From: Selenomonadaceae bacterium
Lineage (GTDB): Bacteria; Bacillota; Negativicutes; Selenomonadales; Selenomonadaceae
Reading direction: 5' to 3'
Length of the DNA stretch: 43,233 nt
NCBI GenBank assembly: GCA_022786545.1
Contig: JALFXV010000088.1
Span: 1-43,233 of the forward strand
The notes under the pieces are model-generated. The model was not told where the DNA came from and searched no databases. It saw only the letters and a program-made list of their open reading frames with translations. This document shows positions 32,092 through 40,920 of the stretch, in pieces. Numbering within the stretch: position 1 is the stretch's first letter; every line of letters begins with the position of its first letter. The position numbers and the translations under genes were made by a program.

Positions 32092-33903
32092 ATGATACAT
32101 GGTGAGCTGAAAAATATCAAGAAAAGTGTGCTGGAAAGCCTGGAGGGGCTGTATGAGCTGACGGTGCCTGCCGGTCAGCTAGTTACCCGTGAGATAGCGG
32201 AGCTGATGCTGGCAGTGACAGCGGAGCTGCAGCGTGAGGTAGCTGTCTATATCAATCGCCAGGGCAAGGTGCTGCAGGTATCTGTAGGTGATGATGCGAC
32301 AGTCGACCTGCCAGAAATCAGGCAGCGCAAATCGGAAAACCGCCTGTCAGGCGTGCGGTGCGTGCATACCCACCCAAGCAGTGATACACGCCTCAGTGCG
32401 CCGGATTTGTCATCCCTGCGCAGCATGCGTTTCGATGTGATGGCAGCCATCGGCATGAAGGATGGCAGGATATATGGCAGCATGGCATTTTTGAGCGGCG
32501 AATTGACGGAAAGCGGCGGCTATGTGGTGCATGGAACCAGGGAACTGCCCTTGGGGGATTTGAACCGCTATAATTTGATGCAGCTGGTGACGGCTATCAA
32601 CAAGGAACTGGGGCGCAGCCAGCTGAAGGAAACAGAGCAGCGGCAGGAGAGGGCGATTCTGGCAGGCGTGGACTACAATGCTTCCCCTGGTGGCTGGAGC
32701 ATTGAGGATTCCCTGGCTGAACTGAAGGGACTGGCAGAGACTGCCGGGGCGCAGGTTGCAGGGCAGGTGATACAGCACAAGGCAAAGCCTGACAATGCTT
32801 TTTTCCTGGGCAGGGGCAAGGTGGATGAGATTGGCATGCTGGCCCAGAATGTGGAAGCGGATTTGCTGATTGTGGATGATGAAATCAGCCCTTCCCAGCA
32901 ACGCAATCTGGAAATGAGCACCGGCCTGAGGGTGGTGGACAGAACAGCATTGATTCTGGATATTTTCGCTCAGAGGGCACGGTCTGCTGCCGGCAAGCTG
33001 CAAGTGGAGCTGGCACAGCTCAGGTACAACCTGCCACGGCTGGGTGGGCAGGGGCTGGTGCTTTCCCGGCAGGGAGGCGGCATCGGTACCCGGGGCCCGG
33101 GCGAGACGAAGCTGGAGATGGACAGGCGGCGGATTCATGGCCGGATTCATGATTTGGAGGAGCGGATTGCCAAGCTGAAAAAACAGCGGCAGCTCCACAG
33201 GACCCAGCGGAAAAATGCTCGTATTCCTACGGCTGCCCTGGTGGGCTATACCAATGCCGGCAAATCCACCCTGCTGAATGGGCTGGCGGCAGGGGAGGAA
33301 GTGCTGGCAGAGGACAAGCTTTTTGCCACCCTGGACCCTACTACCAGGCTGGTGGCACTGGATGACAAGCAGGATCTCCTGCTGACGGATACGGTAGGCT
33401 TCATCCAGAAGCTGCCTCATACCCTCGTCAGCGCTTTCCAGGCAACGCTGGAGGAGACAGTGGAAGCGGATTTGCTGCTGCATGTGGTGGATGCCAGCGA
33501 TGCGAATTATGAATTGCAGATCAAGGCGGTTATGGAGGTTCTGAGGGAGATTGGTGCCCAGGATAAGCCTTCTGTATTTGTGTTCAACAAGGCGGACAAG
33601 CTGCCGGAAGCAGAGCGGGATAATGAGTACATTGCTGCCCGGATGCTGCAAGGCAGGGATGGTGTGGTGATTTCTGCCAAGGATAAGCAGGGACTGAAGA
33701 TGCTGCGTGAAAAAATTAAAGGATTTTTCAATCAGGGGCAGGTAACGCTGACCTTGTGCATTCCTTATGATCAGGGAGCACTGGTAACAGATGTATATAA
33801 TGTTGGCAAGGTTGAGGCTATAGATTATGATGAGCAGGGAACAATACTGACCGTAACGATGTCTGTACACGATGCAGAGATTTTTCAGAAATATGTGCGA
33901 TAA
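32092..33903 (+). CDS. hflX: HflX GTPase with JAMM-like N-terminal domain
   Basis: A 603-aa protein, longer than typical HflX (about 420 aa). The C-terminal two-thirds are standard HflX: GTP-bdg_N region (GVDYNASPGGWS, FLGRGKVDEI), helical linker with RGPGETKLEMDRRRI, then the GTPase with GYTNAGKST (G385 on), DTVGF, NKADKL and a C-terminal domain. It binds ribosomes and splits or rescues them. Residues 1-190 form an extra domain with HTHP at 92-95, S102 and D105 (H-x-H-P-x6-S-x2-D) and E49 upstream, the JAMM/RadC-like metal-site signature. ATG 32092 follows GGAGG; ATG 32029 is rejected. Confidence 0.9.
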   Translation: MIHGELKNIKKSVLESLEGLYELTVPAGQLVTREIAELMLAVTAELQREVAVYINRQGKVLQVSVGDDATVDLPEIRQRKSENRLSGVRCVHTHPSSDTRLSAPDLSSLRSMRFDVMAAIGMKDGRIYGSMAFLSGELTESGGYVVHGTRELPLGDLNRYNLMQLVTAINKELGRSQLKETEQRQERAILAGVDYNASPGGWSIEDSLAELKGLAETAGAQVAGQVIQHKAKPDNAFFLGRGKVDEIGMLAQNVEADLLIVDDEISPSQQRNLEMSTGLRVVDRTALILDIFAQRARSAAGKLQVELAQLRYNLPRLGGQGLVLSRQGGGIGTRGPGETKLEMDRRRIHGRIHDLEERIAKLKKQRQLHRTQRKNARIPTAALVGYTNAGKSTLLNGLAAGEEVLAEDKLFATLDPTTRLVALDDKQDLLLTDTVGFIQKLPHTLVSAFQATLEETVEADLLLHVVDASDANYELQIKAVMEVLREIGAQDKPSVFVFNKADKLPEAERDNEYIAARMLQGRDGVVISAKDKQGLKMLREKIKGFFNQGQVTLTLCIPYDQGALVTDVYNVGKVEAIDYDEQGTILTVTMSVHDAEIFQKYVR

Positions 33904-33951
33904 TATAATCAGTCTATGAGGAGAGGTTAAGCGAATGGTGGTAATACAGTG

Positions 33952-33979
33952 GTAGTATAATAGTTGTAGTATAATAGTG
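33952..33979 (+). repeat. Tandem 14-bp repeat duplicating a -10 box
   Basis: GTAGTATAATAGTT (33952-33965) is followed by GTAGTATAATAGTG (33966-33979). Each carries TATAAT, so two -10-like boxes (33956 and 33970) stand 14 bases apart just before the PepSY gene; no matching -35 is evident. Confidence 0.8.
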
Positions 33980-34000
33980 TGAAAGGTAAAAGGTGATCGT

Positions 34001-34267
34001 ATGTCAGGAAAAATGAAGCTGGTATTCGGTAGTGTGCTAGTAGGCTGCCTGATGGCAGCATCTGTGGCATGTGCCCAGATTTCCCGTGACGAAGCGTGTG
34101 ATGTTGTATACAGGTATTTTCCTGGGGCAACTATTACAAAGGTAGAGCATGACTGGGATGATGGCCATGAGATATACGAAATAGATTTCCAATATGGGCA
34201 GTACATGGATGCTGAATGCACCATTGATGCGAATACTGGCAATATGCTGGAATACGAATTGGATTAA
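34001..34267 (+). CDS. Small exported PepSY-domain protein
   Basis: An 88-aa protein with a signal peptide (MKLVFGSVLVGCLMAASVACAQ) and one PepSY domain: ISRDEACDVVYRYFPGATITKVEHDWDDGHEIYEIDFQYG and DANTGNMLEYELD, read in two pieces. PepSY domains bind or inhibit peptidases or act as small envelope modules; the role here is not known. It is preceded by AAAGGTGA and follows hflX; its own terminator is at 34311. Confidence 0.82.
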   Translation: MSGKMKLVFGSVLVGCLMAASVACAQISRDEACDVVYRYFPGATITKVEHDWDDGHEIYEIDFQYGQYMDAECTIDANTGNMLEYELD

Positions 34268-34310
34268 GGCCAAGAAAAGGATTTTTATTAGAAATAGAAG
34301 ATACCGGAGG

Positions 34311-34343
34311 AAAGAGCTTTGCAGGCCAGCGAGGCTCTTTTTT
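34311..34343 (+). terminator. Terminator after the PepSY gene
   Basis: AAAGAGCTTTGC pairs with GCGAGGCTCTTT over 12 pairs (two G-U), followed by TTT. Confidence 0.75.
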
Positions 34344-34346
34344 ATG

Positions 34347-34375
34347 TTGACTGATAAATTTTTCAATTGTATACT
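34347..34375 (+). promoter_or_regulatory. Promoter of the enoyl-CoA hydratase gene
   Basis: TTGACT (34347-34352), a 17-base spacer and TATACT (34370-34375), 44 bases upstream of the start. Confidence 0.75.
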
Positions 34376-34419
34376 GAGCGTATAGTGTGCGTAACGTAAT
34401 CATTGAGGGGGAATGTCTT

Positions 34420-35211
34420 ATGGATAATTGCACAGATGATAAGGCAGTTTTATACAGTGAAACTGGCAATGTGGCAACTATTACCATGAATCGGCCGCAG
34501 AGCCTTAATTCCATGAGTCTGGAGCTGGTGGATGGCGTTATTGCTGCCATCAAGAGAGGGGAAAATAATCCTGATGTCAGGGTGATGATTCTGACAGGTG
34601 CAGGCAGGGCTTTTTCGGCAGGTGGGGACCTGCCCTCCCTGGACAAGCTGCACAGCCTGGCAGACCGCAAGGCATTTATCAGCCAGGTGGGCAGCATGGT
34701 CAGTGCCATCAGCTCTGCCAGCAAGCCGGTAATCGCTATGGTGAATGGCGTAGCTGCAGGTGCGGGCTTCAATCTTGCCATCGCCTGTGACCTGGTGTAT
34801 GCGGCAGAGGGCGTGAAATTTATCCAAAGCTTTGTCAACGTGGGCCTGTCCCCTGACTGCGGCGGCTTCTTTTACCTGGCCAGGTGCATCGGGCAGGCGC
34901 GGGCAAAGGAGCTGATGCTGACGGCAAGGCCGCTGCCTGCCGAAGTGGCCAGGGAATGGGGGCTGGTCAATGATGTTGTACCGGCTCAGCAGCTGGCGGA
35001 CAAGGTGCGCCAGGTGGCAGAACTGATTGCAGCCAAGGCTCCCCTGGCTGTGATGAAGGCCAAGGAGGGCATCGGCATGTACGGGGCATCGCTGGAGGAA
35101 ACCCTGAATTTTGAGGCGGAAACTTCCGCCGTGCTTCTGGACACGGATGATTTCCGCGAGGGGGTGGCAGCCTTCAGGGAAAAGCGCCAGCCTGTTTTTC
35201 AGGGGAGATAA
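34420..35211 (+). CDS. Enoyl-CoA hydratase/isomerase family protein
   Basis: A 263-aa crotonase-fold protein. It has the oxyanion-hole region FSAGGDLPSL and the second hole region GVAAGAGFNLAIACDLVYAA. The family catalytic-glutamate position downstream is replaced by FVNVGLSPDCGGFFYLARCIG, a pattern seen in PaaG-like members that act as isomerases. The C-terminal part AEVAREWGLVNDVV is typical. The substrate is unknown; no other fatty-acid gene is adjacent. ATG 34420 follows GAGGGGG; GTG 34387 is rejected because it would include the promoter leader. Confidence 0.88.
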   Translation: MDNCTDDKAVLYSETGNVATITMNRPQSLNSMSLELVDGVIAAIKRGENNPDVRVMILTGAGRAFSAGGDLPSLDKLHSLADRKAFISQVGSMVSAISSASKPVIAMVNGVAAGAGFNLAIACDLVYAAEGVKFIQSFVNVGLSPDCGGFFYLARCIGQARAKELMLTARPLPAEVAREWGLVNDVVPAQQLADKVRQVAELIAAKAPLAVMKAKEGIGMYGASLEETLNFEAETSAVLLDTDDFREGVAAFREKRQPVFQGR

Positions 35212-35284
35212 ATGCCCCCCCTTTTTCTGCATGGACAGATTGTTATTATTTTTTATCAATATGTAAATTATGGGACTAAGGTAG

Positions 35285-35314
35285 TTGTAAAAATACCCCG
35301 ATTTTTGGTATACT
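35285..35314 (+). promoter_or_regulatory. Promoter of the hydrogenase-sensor gene
   Basis: TTGTAA (35285-35290), an 18-base spacer and TATACT (35309-35314). A second GGTATACT lies 36 bases further on, and CCGGGC-N15-GCCCGG (about 35371-35397) forms a hairpin in the leader. Confidence 0.55.
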
Positions 35315-35426
35315 TAGGAAGGGAGAGCAAGGTATTTTAGTCGGGTATACTAAAAAATTTGAGAAAGGAATGTCCGGGCGGGGAGGAAAATGCAGCCCGG
35401 ATAACCTGTAGGGGGAATCAGATTTT

Positions 35427-37331
35427 ATGTCGCAGATGGCAAAAGGGAGAATCTTTACTATTGAAGAAAAATGCACAGGCTGCAACAAGTGCATAGCGGT
35501 TTGTCCTGTGGATTGCGCCAACCAGGCTTACCACGCAGAGGATGGCAGCCGCAATGTGAGGCTGGATGACGAGTATTGTATTCATTGTGGTGCCTGCATG
35601 GAAGCCTGTGACCACGGCGCGCGGGATTATCAGGATGATACGGGGCGTTTTTTTGAGGACCTGAAGCGGGGGGAAGCCATCACGGTGGTGGCTGCCCCGG
35701 CAGTGCTTACAAACGTCAAGGAACCAAAAAAGCTGTTTGGCTGGCTGAAGTCCTGCGGCGTGAAGCATATTTACGATGTGTCTATGGGGGCAGATATCAC
35801 TACCTGGGGGTATTTGCGCGCCATCAAGGAAAAGCGGCTGAAGTCCGTTATTGCCCAGCCTTGCCCGGCTATTGTGAATTATTGCGAGAGGTATCTGCCG
35901 GATTTGCTGCCTGCCCTGTCCCCGGTACAGAGCCCTCTCATGTGCCTGGCAGTGTACCTGCGCAAGTATCTGAAGGTGACTGACAAGCTGGCATTTCTGT
36001 CGCCCTGCGTAGCCAAGTCGGATGAGATTGAGGACAGGAATAATGACGGGCTGGTGCAGTACAACGTGACGCTGGCGAAGCTGGTGCAGTATATAGAGCA
36101 GGAGGGGATTTCCCTGTCACGCTATGCAGAGGCTGGCTTTGAGGGAATTCCGTCCGGGCTGGGGCATACCTTCAGCCGCCCGGGGGGACTGAAGGAGAAT
36201 ATCCGCATCACGGAGCCTGACCTCTGGATTCGCCAGATTGAATCCACCCAGCTGGCCTATCCGTACCTGCGGGAGTACCTGCAGCGCAGGAAGGCAGGCA
36301 AGCCGCTGCCGGGGGTGGTGGATGTCCTGAATTGCGAGTTCGGCTGCAACCTGGGCACAGGCACCTGCCGGGATTGTGCCCTGGATGATATTGACGCCCT
36401 GACAAATGAGCGCAAGCAGTCAAAGGCAGCCCAGCAGATTCACAATACCGGCGGCGGTGTCAGGTATGACCCATATGAGAGGTTTGACAGGGAATTAAAA
36501 TTGCCGGACTTTATGCGCAGGTACGATAATAAGGATGTGCATGGCCTGTTTGAAAAGGGGGAGGACCTGGAGTCAACCTATAGCCTGCTGGAAAAGCATA
36601 CTAGGGAGTCCCGGGAGATAAACTGCCATGCCTGCGGCTATGGCAGCTGTGAGCGTTTTGCCTGTGCCCTGAAGCGGGGCATGAATGTGCCGGATAACTG
36701 CGTGGATTATGAGCGCAACTGCCTGATAAAGGAGCAGTCGCGCATCAAGGAGCAGAGCCAGGTCATCCATCGGAATATGCTGGAGCGTGAGGAAAAGAAC
36801 CGCATCCTGCACAAGCAGGTGGAGGAGATTGTGGATGCCATGCAGGAGGTATCCCAGTCGGGGATGGTGAACTCCGAGCATATTGACAAGATTTCCCGCC
36901 AGATACACGATTTGCTGAAGGTGGCAGGGCGCCTGCGCTCCGGCACGGATATGGTCAGCGAAAAAATGGACGAGTTTGCCAATGTCATGCAGGAGATTGT
37001 GTGGATTGCCAGCCAGACAAACCTGCTGGCGCTGAATGCGGCCATTGAGGCGGCACATGCGGGGGATGCAGGCCGCGGCTTTGCCGTGGTGGCAGCCGAG
37101 GTGCGCAAGCTGGCAGGCGAGTCTGAAACCGTGGCCCATACCTCCCAGGAGAGCCAGAGGCAGGCCGCCCGTGAGATTAAGACTATGGAAAAGATTTCCA
37201 ATGATGTGGAGAAAAAGGCACGGGATATCAGCAGCTTTATTGCGGAAATTTCTGCCAATGTGGAGGCGGTAACGGCACGCAGCCAGGAAATTACCTCCAT
37301 CGCAACTTCCATGATAGAAGAGACTAGATAA
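35427..37331 (+). CDS. [FeFe]-hydrogenase-like sensor fused to an MCP signalling domain
   Basis: A 634-aa soluble protein with no membrane helix. Residues about 10-65 hold two [4Fe-4S] ferredoxin motifs. Residues about 80-330 are the [FeFe]-hydrogenase C-terminal domain with presumptive H-cluster cysteines C146 (AQPCPAIV), C194 ([10 protein letters not shown]), C303 and C307 ([12 protein letters not shown]). The proton-transfer cysteine of catalytic enzymes is P145 here, as in sensory group C members. Residues about 390-430 are a PF04060-type Fe-S domain ([10 protein letters not shown]). The C-terminal 220 residues are a methyl-accepting domain with the conserved tip [17 protein letters not shown]. 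It probably reports H2 or redox state to chemotaxis. The ATG is preceded by GTAGGGGG, a rather long 11 bases away. Confidence 0.9.
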   Translation: MSQMAKGRIFTIEEKCTGCNKCIAVCPVDCANQAYHAEDGSRNVRLDDEYCIHCGACMEACDHGARDYQDDTGRFFEDLKRGEAITVVAAPAVLTNVKEPKKLFGWLKSCGVKHIYDVSMGADITTWGYLRAIKEKRLKSVIAQPCPAIVNYCERYLPDLLPALSPVQSPLMCLAVYLRKYLKVTDKLAFLSPCVAKSDEIEDRNNDGLVQYNVTLAKLVQYIEQEGISLSRYAEAGFEGIPSGLGHTFSRPGGLKENIRITEPDLWIRQIESTQLAYPYLREYLQRRKAGKPLPGVVDVLNCEFGCNLGTGTCRDCALDDIDALTNERKQSKAAQQIHNTGGGVRYDPYERFDRELKLPDFMRRYDNKDVHGLFEKGEDLESTYSLLEKHTRESREINCHACGYGSCERFACALKRGMNVPDNCVDYERNCLIKEQSRIKEQSQVIHRNMLEREEKNRILHKQVEEIVDAMQEVSQSGMVNSEHIDKISRQIHDLLKVAGRLRSGTDMVSEKMDEFANVMQEIVWIASQTNLLALNAAIEAAHAGDAGRGFAVVAAEVRKLAGESETVAHTSQESQRQAAREIKTMEKISNDVEKKARDISSFIAEISANVEAVTARSQEITSIATSMIEETR

Positions 37332-37345
37332 CCAGGATTAATAAG

Positions 37346-37398
37346 AAAGCTATCACGCTGATTGCCCTGGCAGGGCGGCATCAGGTGATAGCTTTTTT
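37346..37398. terminator. Bidirectional terminator between convergent genes
   Basis: AAAGCTATCACGCTGATTGC pairs with GGCATCAGGTGATAGCTTT over about 20 positions with small mismatches, A-tract one side and T-tract the other. It separates the sensor gene from the SGNH hydrolase. Confidence 0.9.
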
Positions 37399-37420
37399 GC
37401 CGTTTTATCTTGTTTTTTCC

Positions 37421-39049
37421 TTAATGTATGAACAAATCCTTGTGCATGCCGATGATTTCCCCAATCAGCATCTTGCCCCTGATGTCGGCATGGAGGCCGT
37501 CATTGGCCCACTCCGGCGCCAGGATGGTCCTGCTGGCATCGTAGAAGTAAGGCTCCAGGTCAATATAATAGGGCTGCTGGCGGATAAAGGCGTTGATGGC
37601 CTTCATCTTGACGTACCAGCTGGGGTCGGTAGGGGTATGGAATGCCAGCATGATGTTGGCCGGGTTGATAGGCGGCAGGGTCAGGAAAATAGGGCGGATG
37701 TCGTTCTGGCGGCATTTCTCGCCAATCCTGGCCAGGTCGGAGATGACCCTGTCAGCGGAAATGGCACTGGAGCGCAGGCTGTTGGAGCCGGTCATAATCA
37801 GGAGATTTTTCGGCATGATGGGCAGCACATCTGTGTCAAACCTTGCCAGGGTGGTGGAGGATGTATCGCCGCTGCGCCCCAGGTTGATGCAGGGCATGCC
37901 GATGTAGGTGGTATAGCTGTACTCCAGGTTGGCCGGGGAGAAGGAAACGGCGCCGCCGCCGTGGGTGATGCTGTCACCGAAGGCTGCCAGCTCAGGCCGG
38001 GAGAGATGGGACTCCACCGTAAAGCTGTCGGTATCGGAATAGGTGCCCACGGTATTGCCCCGGGCGTCCAGCCCCCGGACCCGCCAATAGTATTTGCCTG
38101 CATAGTAGCGGGCGTATTCGTCATAGCAGCTGAAGGAGCTGTCCACGATTTTGGCCCAGGCCCGATCCTTGGTAGGGGCGGCATCGTTTTCCACGGCAGG
38201 GGGAGAGGTCAGTAGCTCCACTTCGTAGTGGGTGGCGCCCAGCATGGGTATCCAGGTAAAGACTGGATAGATAGGCTGGGAAAAGTTCGGCATCCTGTCG
38301 AAGGTGTTCAGCAGGGGCTTGCTGGGAGCAGGCTTTCCTGCATCCAGGCAGATAGGCTCGGCGGTAGAAAAAACGCCGATGGGCTCCTGGCGGAGGTTCA
38401 TGGCCCGTACCCGCCAGAAAAGCTGCGGCTGGCCCTGGTATGGCGTCAAATCAATCTGCAGGCCGTTGGTAAATACCTGCCTGGTGGCATAGAGATGATT
38501 TTTGGCGGACAGCCTGGCGGTGTTTTCCTCGTCAGGGGGGCCTGAGAGCAGCTCCAGCTCGTACATTACGCCGTCCGGTACGCTATGCCAGACAAGGTAT
38601 GGCTTCAGGCTGGCAGGATTGTCTGCCGTATATTTGAAGATGGGCACGGGGCGGATGGGCTCCTGGTAGTTGGCGTTGGGAATGAGCATTTCCCTGCCGG
38701 AGACCTTGCCAAAGATGCCGTAGGCAGTGATTTTGTAGTAGGCAGGTATGGCAGTAGGCGGCACCTGGTAGGAGTCCTGCACAGTCAGCTCGGAGCTTAC
38801 CCTGGTAAATTCAGGCTCCCCCTCCACCAGCCCGGTAGTCTTGTAGTAGGTCTCCACCTGGTAGATGCAGGGATAGGGATAGCGCTGCCAGTGCATGATG
38901 GTGCTGCCATTTTCCTGGGAAAAGCTGGCAGTAACCTGGTAATTTTTCAGCCCCAGCAAATCCGTCTTTTCCGTGAGGAAAATACAAAAAATGGTAAAGC
39001 AGCAGATAATCGTTAAAAATGAAAGAAAGTAAGCAATTAATTTCCGCAT
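37421..39049 (-). CDS. Membrane-anchored SGNH/GDSL hydrolase with Fn3-like repeats
   Basis: A 542-aa exported protein. An N-terminal hydrophobic helix (residues about 5-27) anchors it. Residues about 35-330 form three repeats of fibronectin-like beta sandwiches (motifs such as P-x-x-x-W-x-x-x-x-x-x-x-Y-x-x-E-L-L-x-x-P-P and YYWRVRGLDARGN). The C-terminal part is an SGNH esterase with AFGDSITHGGG (nucleophile Ser), NLGRSGDTS, TGSNSL and a final DGLHADIRG (Asp-His pair). It may deacylate a cell-surface polysaccharide, an inference. The start follows a weak RBS. The gene is divergent from murB. Confidence 0.88.
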   Translation of the reverse strand: MRKLIAYFLSFLTIICCFTIFCIFLTEKTDLLGLKNYQVTASFSQENGSTIMHWQRYPYPCIYQVETYYKTTGLVEGEPEFTRVSSELTVQDSYQVPPTAIPAYYKITAYGIFGKVSGREMLIPNANYQEPIRPVPIFKYTADNPASLKPYLVWHSVPDGVMYELELLSGPPDEENTARLSAKNHLYATRQVFTNGLQIDLTPYQGQPQLFWRVRAMNLRQEPIGVFSTAEPICLDAGKPAPSKPLLNTFDRMPNFSQPIYPVFTWIPMLGATHYEVELLTSPPAVENDAAPTKDRAWAKIVDSSFSCYDEYARYYAGKYYWRVRGLDARGNTVGTYSDTDSFTVESHLSRPELAAFGDSITHGGGAVSFSPANLEYSYTTYIGMPCINLGRSGDTSSTTLARFDTDVLPIMPKNLLIMTGSNSLRSSAISADRVISDLARIGEKCRQNDIRPIFLTLPPINPANIMLAFHTPTDPSWYVKMKAINAFIRQQPYYIDLEPYFYDASRTILAPEWANDGLHADIRGKMLIGEIIGMHKDLFIH

Positions 39050-39088
39050 GTTAAACTATCCTCGGTCATTCCTAATATAATCAAAACT

Positions 39089-39117
39089 ATTATACATGAA
39101 AAACTGCAATAGAACAA
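39089..39117 (-). promoter_or_regulatory. Promoter of the SGNH hydrolase gene
   Basis: On the minus strand TTGTTC (39112-39117) is followed after 17 bases by TATAAT (39089-39094). Confidence 0.6.
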
Positions 39118-39126
39118 CAAAGAGGC

Positions 39127-39155
39127 TTTTCAAATAGCGCAATTATTAGTATAAT
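39127..39155 (+). promoter_or_regulatory. Promoter of murB
   Basis: TTTTCA (39127-39132), a 17-base spacer and TATAAT (39150-39155). It starts ten bases past the divergent minus-strand -35 box. Confidence 0.6.
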
Positions 39156-39228
39156 GTTCAGGATGGATTGAATTTCAGGCTACAGGCCGGGGAAATTTTT
39201 AAAAATATTTATGTGAGGAAATGGTGGC

Positions 39229-40146
39229 ATGTCATTAAATCAGGATTTTATTGCTGCAGCCAAGGGGCTGCTGGGCGAGGAACAATTTTATGTGAATGAG
39301 CCGATGAGCAGGCATACGACCTTTAATATAGGGGGACCGGCAGATTATCTGCTGTTTCCTTCCAATATGGAGCAGGTGGCGAAGATATTCGTCCTCCTGA
39401 GGGATTTTGATATTCCCCATACCGTGCTGGGCAACGGCTCCAACGTGCTGGTGCTGGACAAGGGTATCAGGGGAGCCGTCATCAAGTTTCATGCGCCTAT
39501 GAGCTACAAGCATTGTGACGGCAATAAAATCGTTGCCGGGGCAGGGGCTTACTTGAAGCATGTTTCCCAGTTTGCGGCGGAAAACGGCCTGGCAGGGCTG
39601 GAATTTGCCTGCGGTATTCCGGGCAGCCTGGGTGGGGCCGTCTTCATGAATGCAGGTGCCTATGGCGGCGAGATGAAGAACGTGGTGACCCAGGTCAGGA
39701 CCGTGGCGCATAATGGCAAGATTATTACCTATGAGAAAGACGAGCTGGACTTCGGCTATCGCCACAGCGTCTTCCAGCACAACGGGCAGGCTATCTGCGA
39801 GATTACTATGGAGCTGGCACCGGGGGACAGGGAGGAAATTCAGGCGAAAATGGCTGATTTCACCCAGCGCCGGGAGAGCAAGCAGCCCCTGGAAATGCCA
39901 AGTGCTGGCAGCACCTTCAAGAGGCCCCAGGGGTATTTTGCCGGGACGCTGATTGACGAGACGGGGCTGAAGGGGCTGCAGGTAGGTGGTGCCCAGATTT
40001 CCACCAAGCATGCTGGGTTTGTGGTCAATTCCGGCAACGCCACTGCAGCGGATGTGCTCAGCCTGATAAAAGAGGTGCAGGACAGGGTATATGCCAAAAA
40101 CGGCGTCAGGCTTTTCCCTGAAGTGCGCATTATCGGCGAGCAGTAA
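39229..40146 (+). CDS. murB: UDP-N-acetylenolpyruvoylglucosamine reductase
   Basis: A 305-aa FAD-dependent enzyme of peptidoglycan synthesis, reducing the enolpyruvyl group to form UDP-MurNAc. Landmarks are HTTFNIGGPADYLLFP, GNGSNVLV, IPGSLGGAVFMNAGAYGGEM, the catalytic serine region PSAGSTFKRPQGYFAG and a final VRIIGEQ with the catalytic Glu. The short form fits type II MurB. It is followed by the CYTH gene after 85 bases. The ribosome site is GAGGAA, about 12 bases away. Confidence 0.96.
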   Translation: MSLNQDFIAAAKGLLGEEQFYVNEPMSRHTTFNIGGPADYLLFPSNMEQVAKIFVLLRDFDIPHTVLGNGSNVLVLDKGIRGAVIKFHAPMSYKHCDGNKIVAGAGAYLKHVSQFAAENGLAGLEFACGIPGSLGGAVFMNAGAYGGEMKNVVTQVRTVAHNGKIITYEKDELDFGYRHSVFQHNGQAICEITMELAPGDREEIQAKMADFTQRRESKQPLEMPSAGSTFKRPQGYFAGTLIDETGLKGLQVGGAQISTKHAGFVVNSGNATAADVLSLIKEVQDRVYAKNGVRLFPEVRIIGEQ

Positions 40147-40231
40147 GCCAGGAAGCAGTATTTTGGCCGGCAGGCGGAAGCAGGCAGGCTTATAGGCAAA
40201 TTCGGATAGGCAGGAAGCGGGATGGGGGAAG

Positions 40232-40702
40232 ATGGCAAAGGAAATTGAGCGCAAATTTTTAATCAAAAAGGAACTGTGGCAGCCCAAGGGGGAGGGCATC
40301 AGCATCCGCCAGGGCTACCTGTCCCTGGAGCCGGAGCGCACTGTGCGGGTGCGTTTGAAGGGGGAGCGCGGTTTTTTGACCATCAAGGGCAAAAATCACG
40401 GCATTTCCCGCACGGAAATGGAATATGAAATCCCGGCAGGGGATGCGGCACAGCTGCTTGATGAAATGTGCATGCGGCCCCTGGTGGAAAAGGTGCGCTA
40501 TACTGAGTCCTATCAGGGCCAGCAGTGGGAGATTGATATCTTTGCCGGGGACAATGCAGGGCTGGCGGTGGCGGAAGCGGAGCTTGCCTCTGAGGATGCA
40601 GCGCTGTCCCTGCCGGACTGGGCAGGGCAGGAGGTATCTGGGGAGGCCAGGTACTATAATTCCAGCCTGATACAGAATCCGTATAAAAACTGGCCTACAT
40701 GA
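40232..40702 (+). CDS. CYTH-domain protein (triphosphate tunnel metalloenzyme-like)
   Basis: A 156-aa CYTH protein with the diagnostic EIERKFLI (ExExK) at the start, RVRLKGERGFLTIKG, and later basic/acid tunnel residues (EKVRYTE, WEIDIF). Members hydrolyse inorganic triphosphate or thiamine triphosphate or act as adenylate cyclase; the specific substrate cannot be told. GGGGGAAG precedes the ATG. Possibly cotranscribed with murB. Confidence 0.9.
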   Translation: MAKEIERKFLIKKELWQPKGEGISIRQGYLSLEPERTVRVRLKGERGFLTIKGKNHGISRTEMEYEIPAGDAAQLLDEMCMRPLVEKVRYTESYQGQQWEIDIFAGDNAGLAVAEAELASEDAALSLPDWAGQEVSGEARYYNSSLIQNPYKNWPT

Positions 40703-40824
40703 TAAGTGCCAGTGGACATAGGTTGCTTATATGGAAACATTTTCCTTCTGGACAGCTTTATGTACGTGTATTGCGCATTACTGTCTCTGTGCAAAATAAT
40801 AAATGTAATATTTTTTATTAAATG

Positions 40825-40853
40825 TTGACAAATTAGTGTTAATGAGTGATAAT
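40825..40853 (+). promoter_or_regulatory. Promoter of the ilvNC genes
   Basis: Consensus TTGACA (40825-40830), a 17-base spacer and GATAAT (40848-40853), about 67 bases upstream of ilvN. No T-box or leader peptide with branched-chain codons is apparent in 40854-40920. Confidence 0.8.
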
Positions 40854-40920
40854 AGACAAAGCTCAATGAAAACTTGTTATAGTTGCCTTGGGCAGATGGT
40901 ATAGGAGGGTTTTTTTCTTA

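Noticed and set aside
33934..33954. Six-codon ORF (MVVIQW) after hflX with an AGGAGAGG site
   Set aside because: Too short, no relation to the next gene, and it runs into the duplicated repeat.
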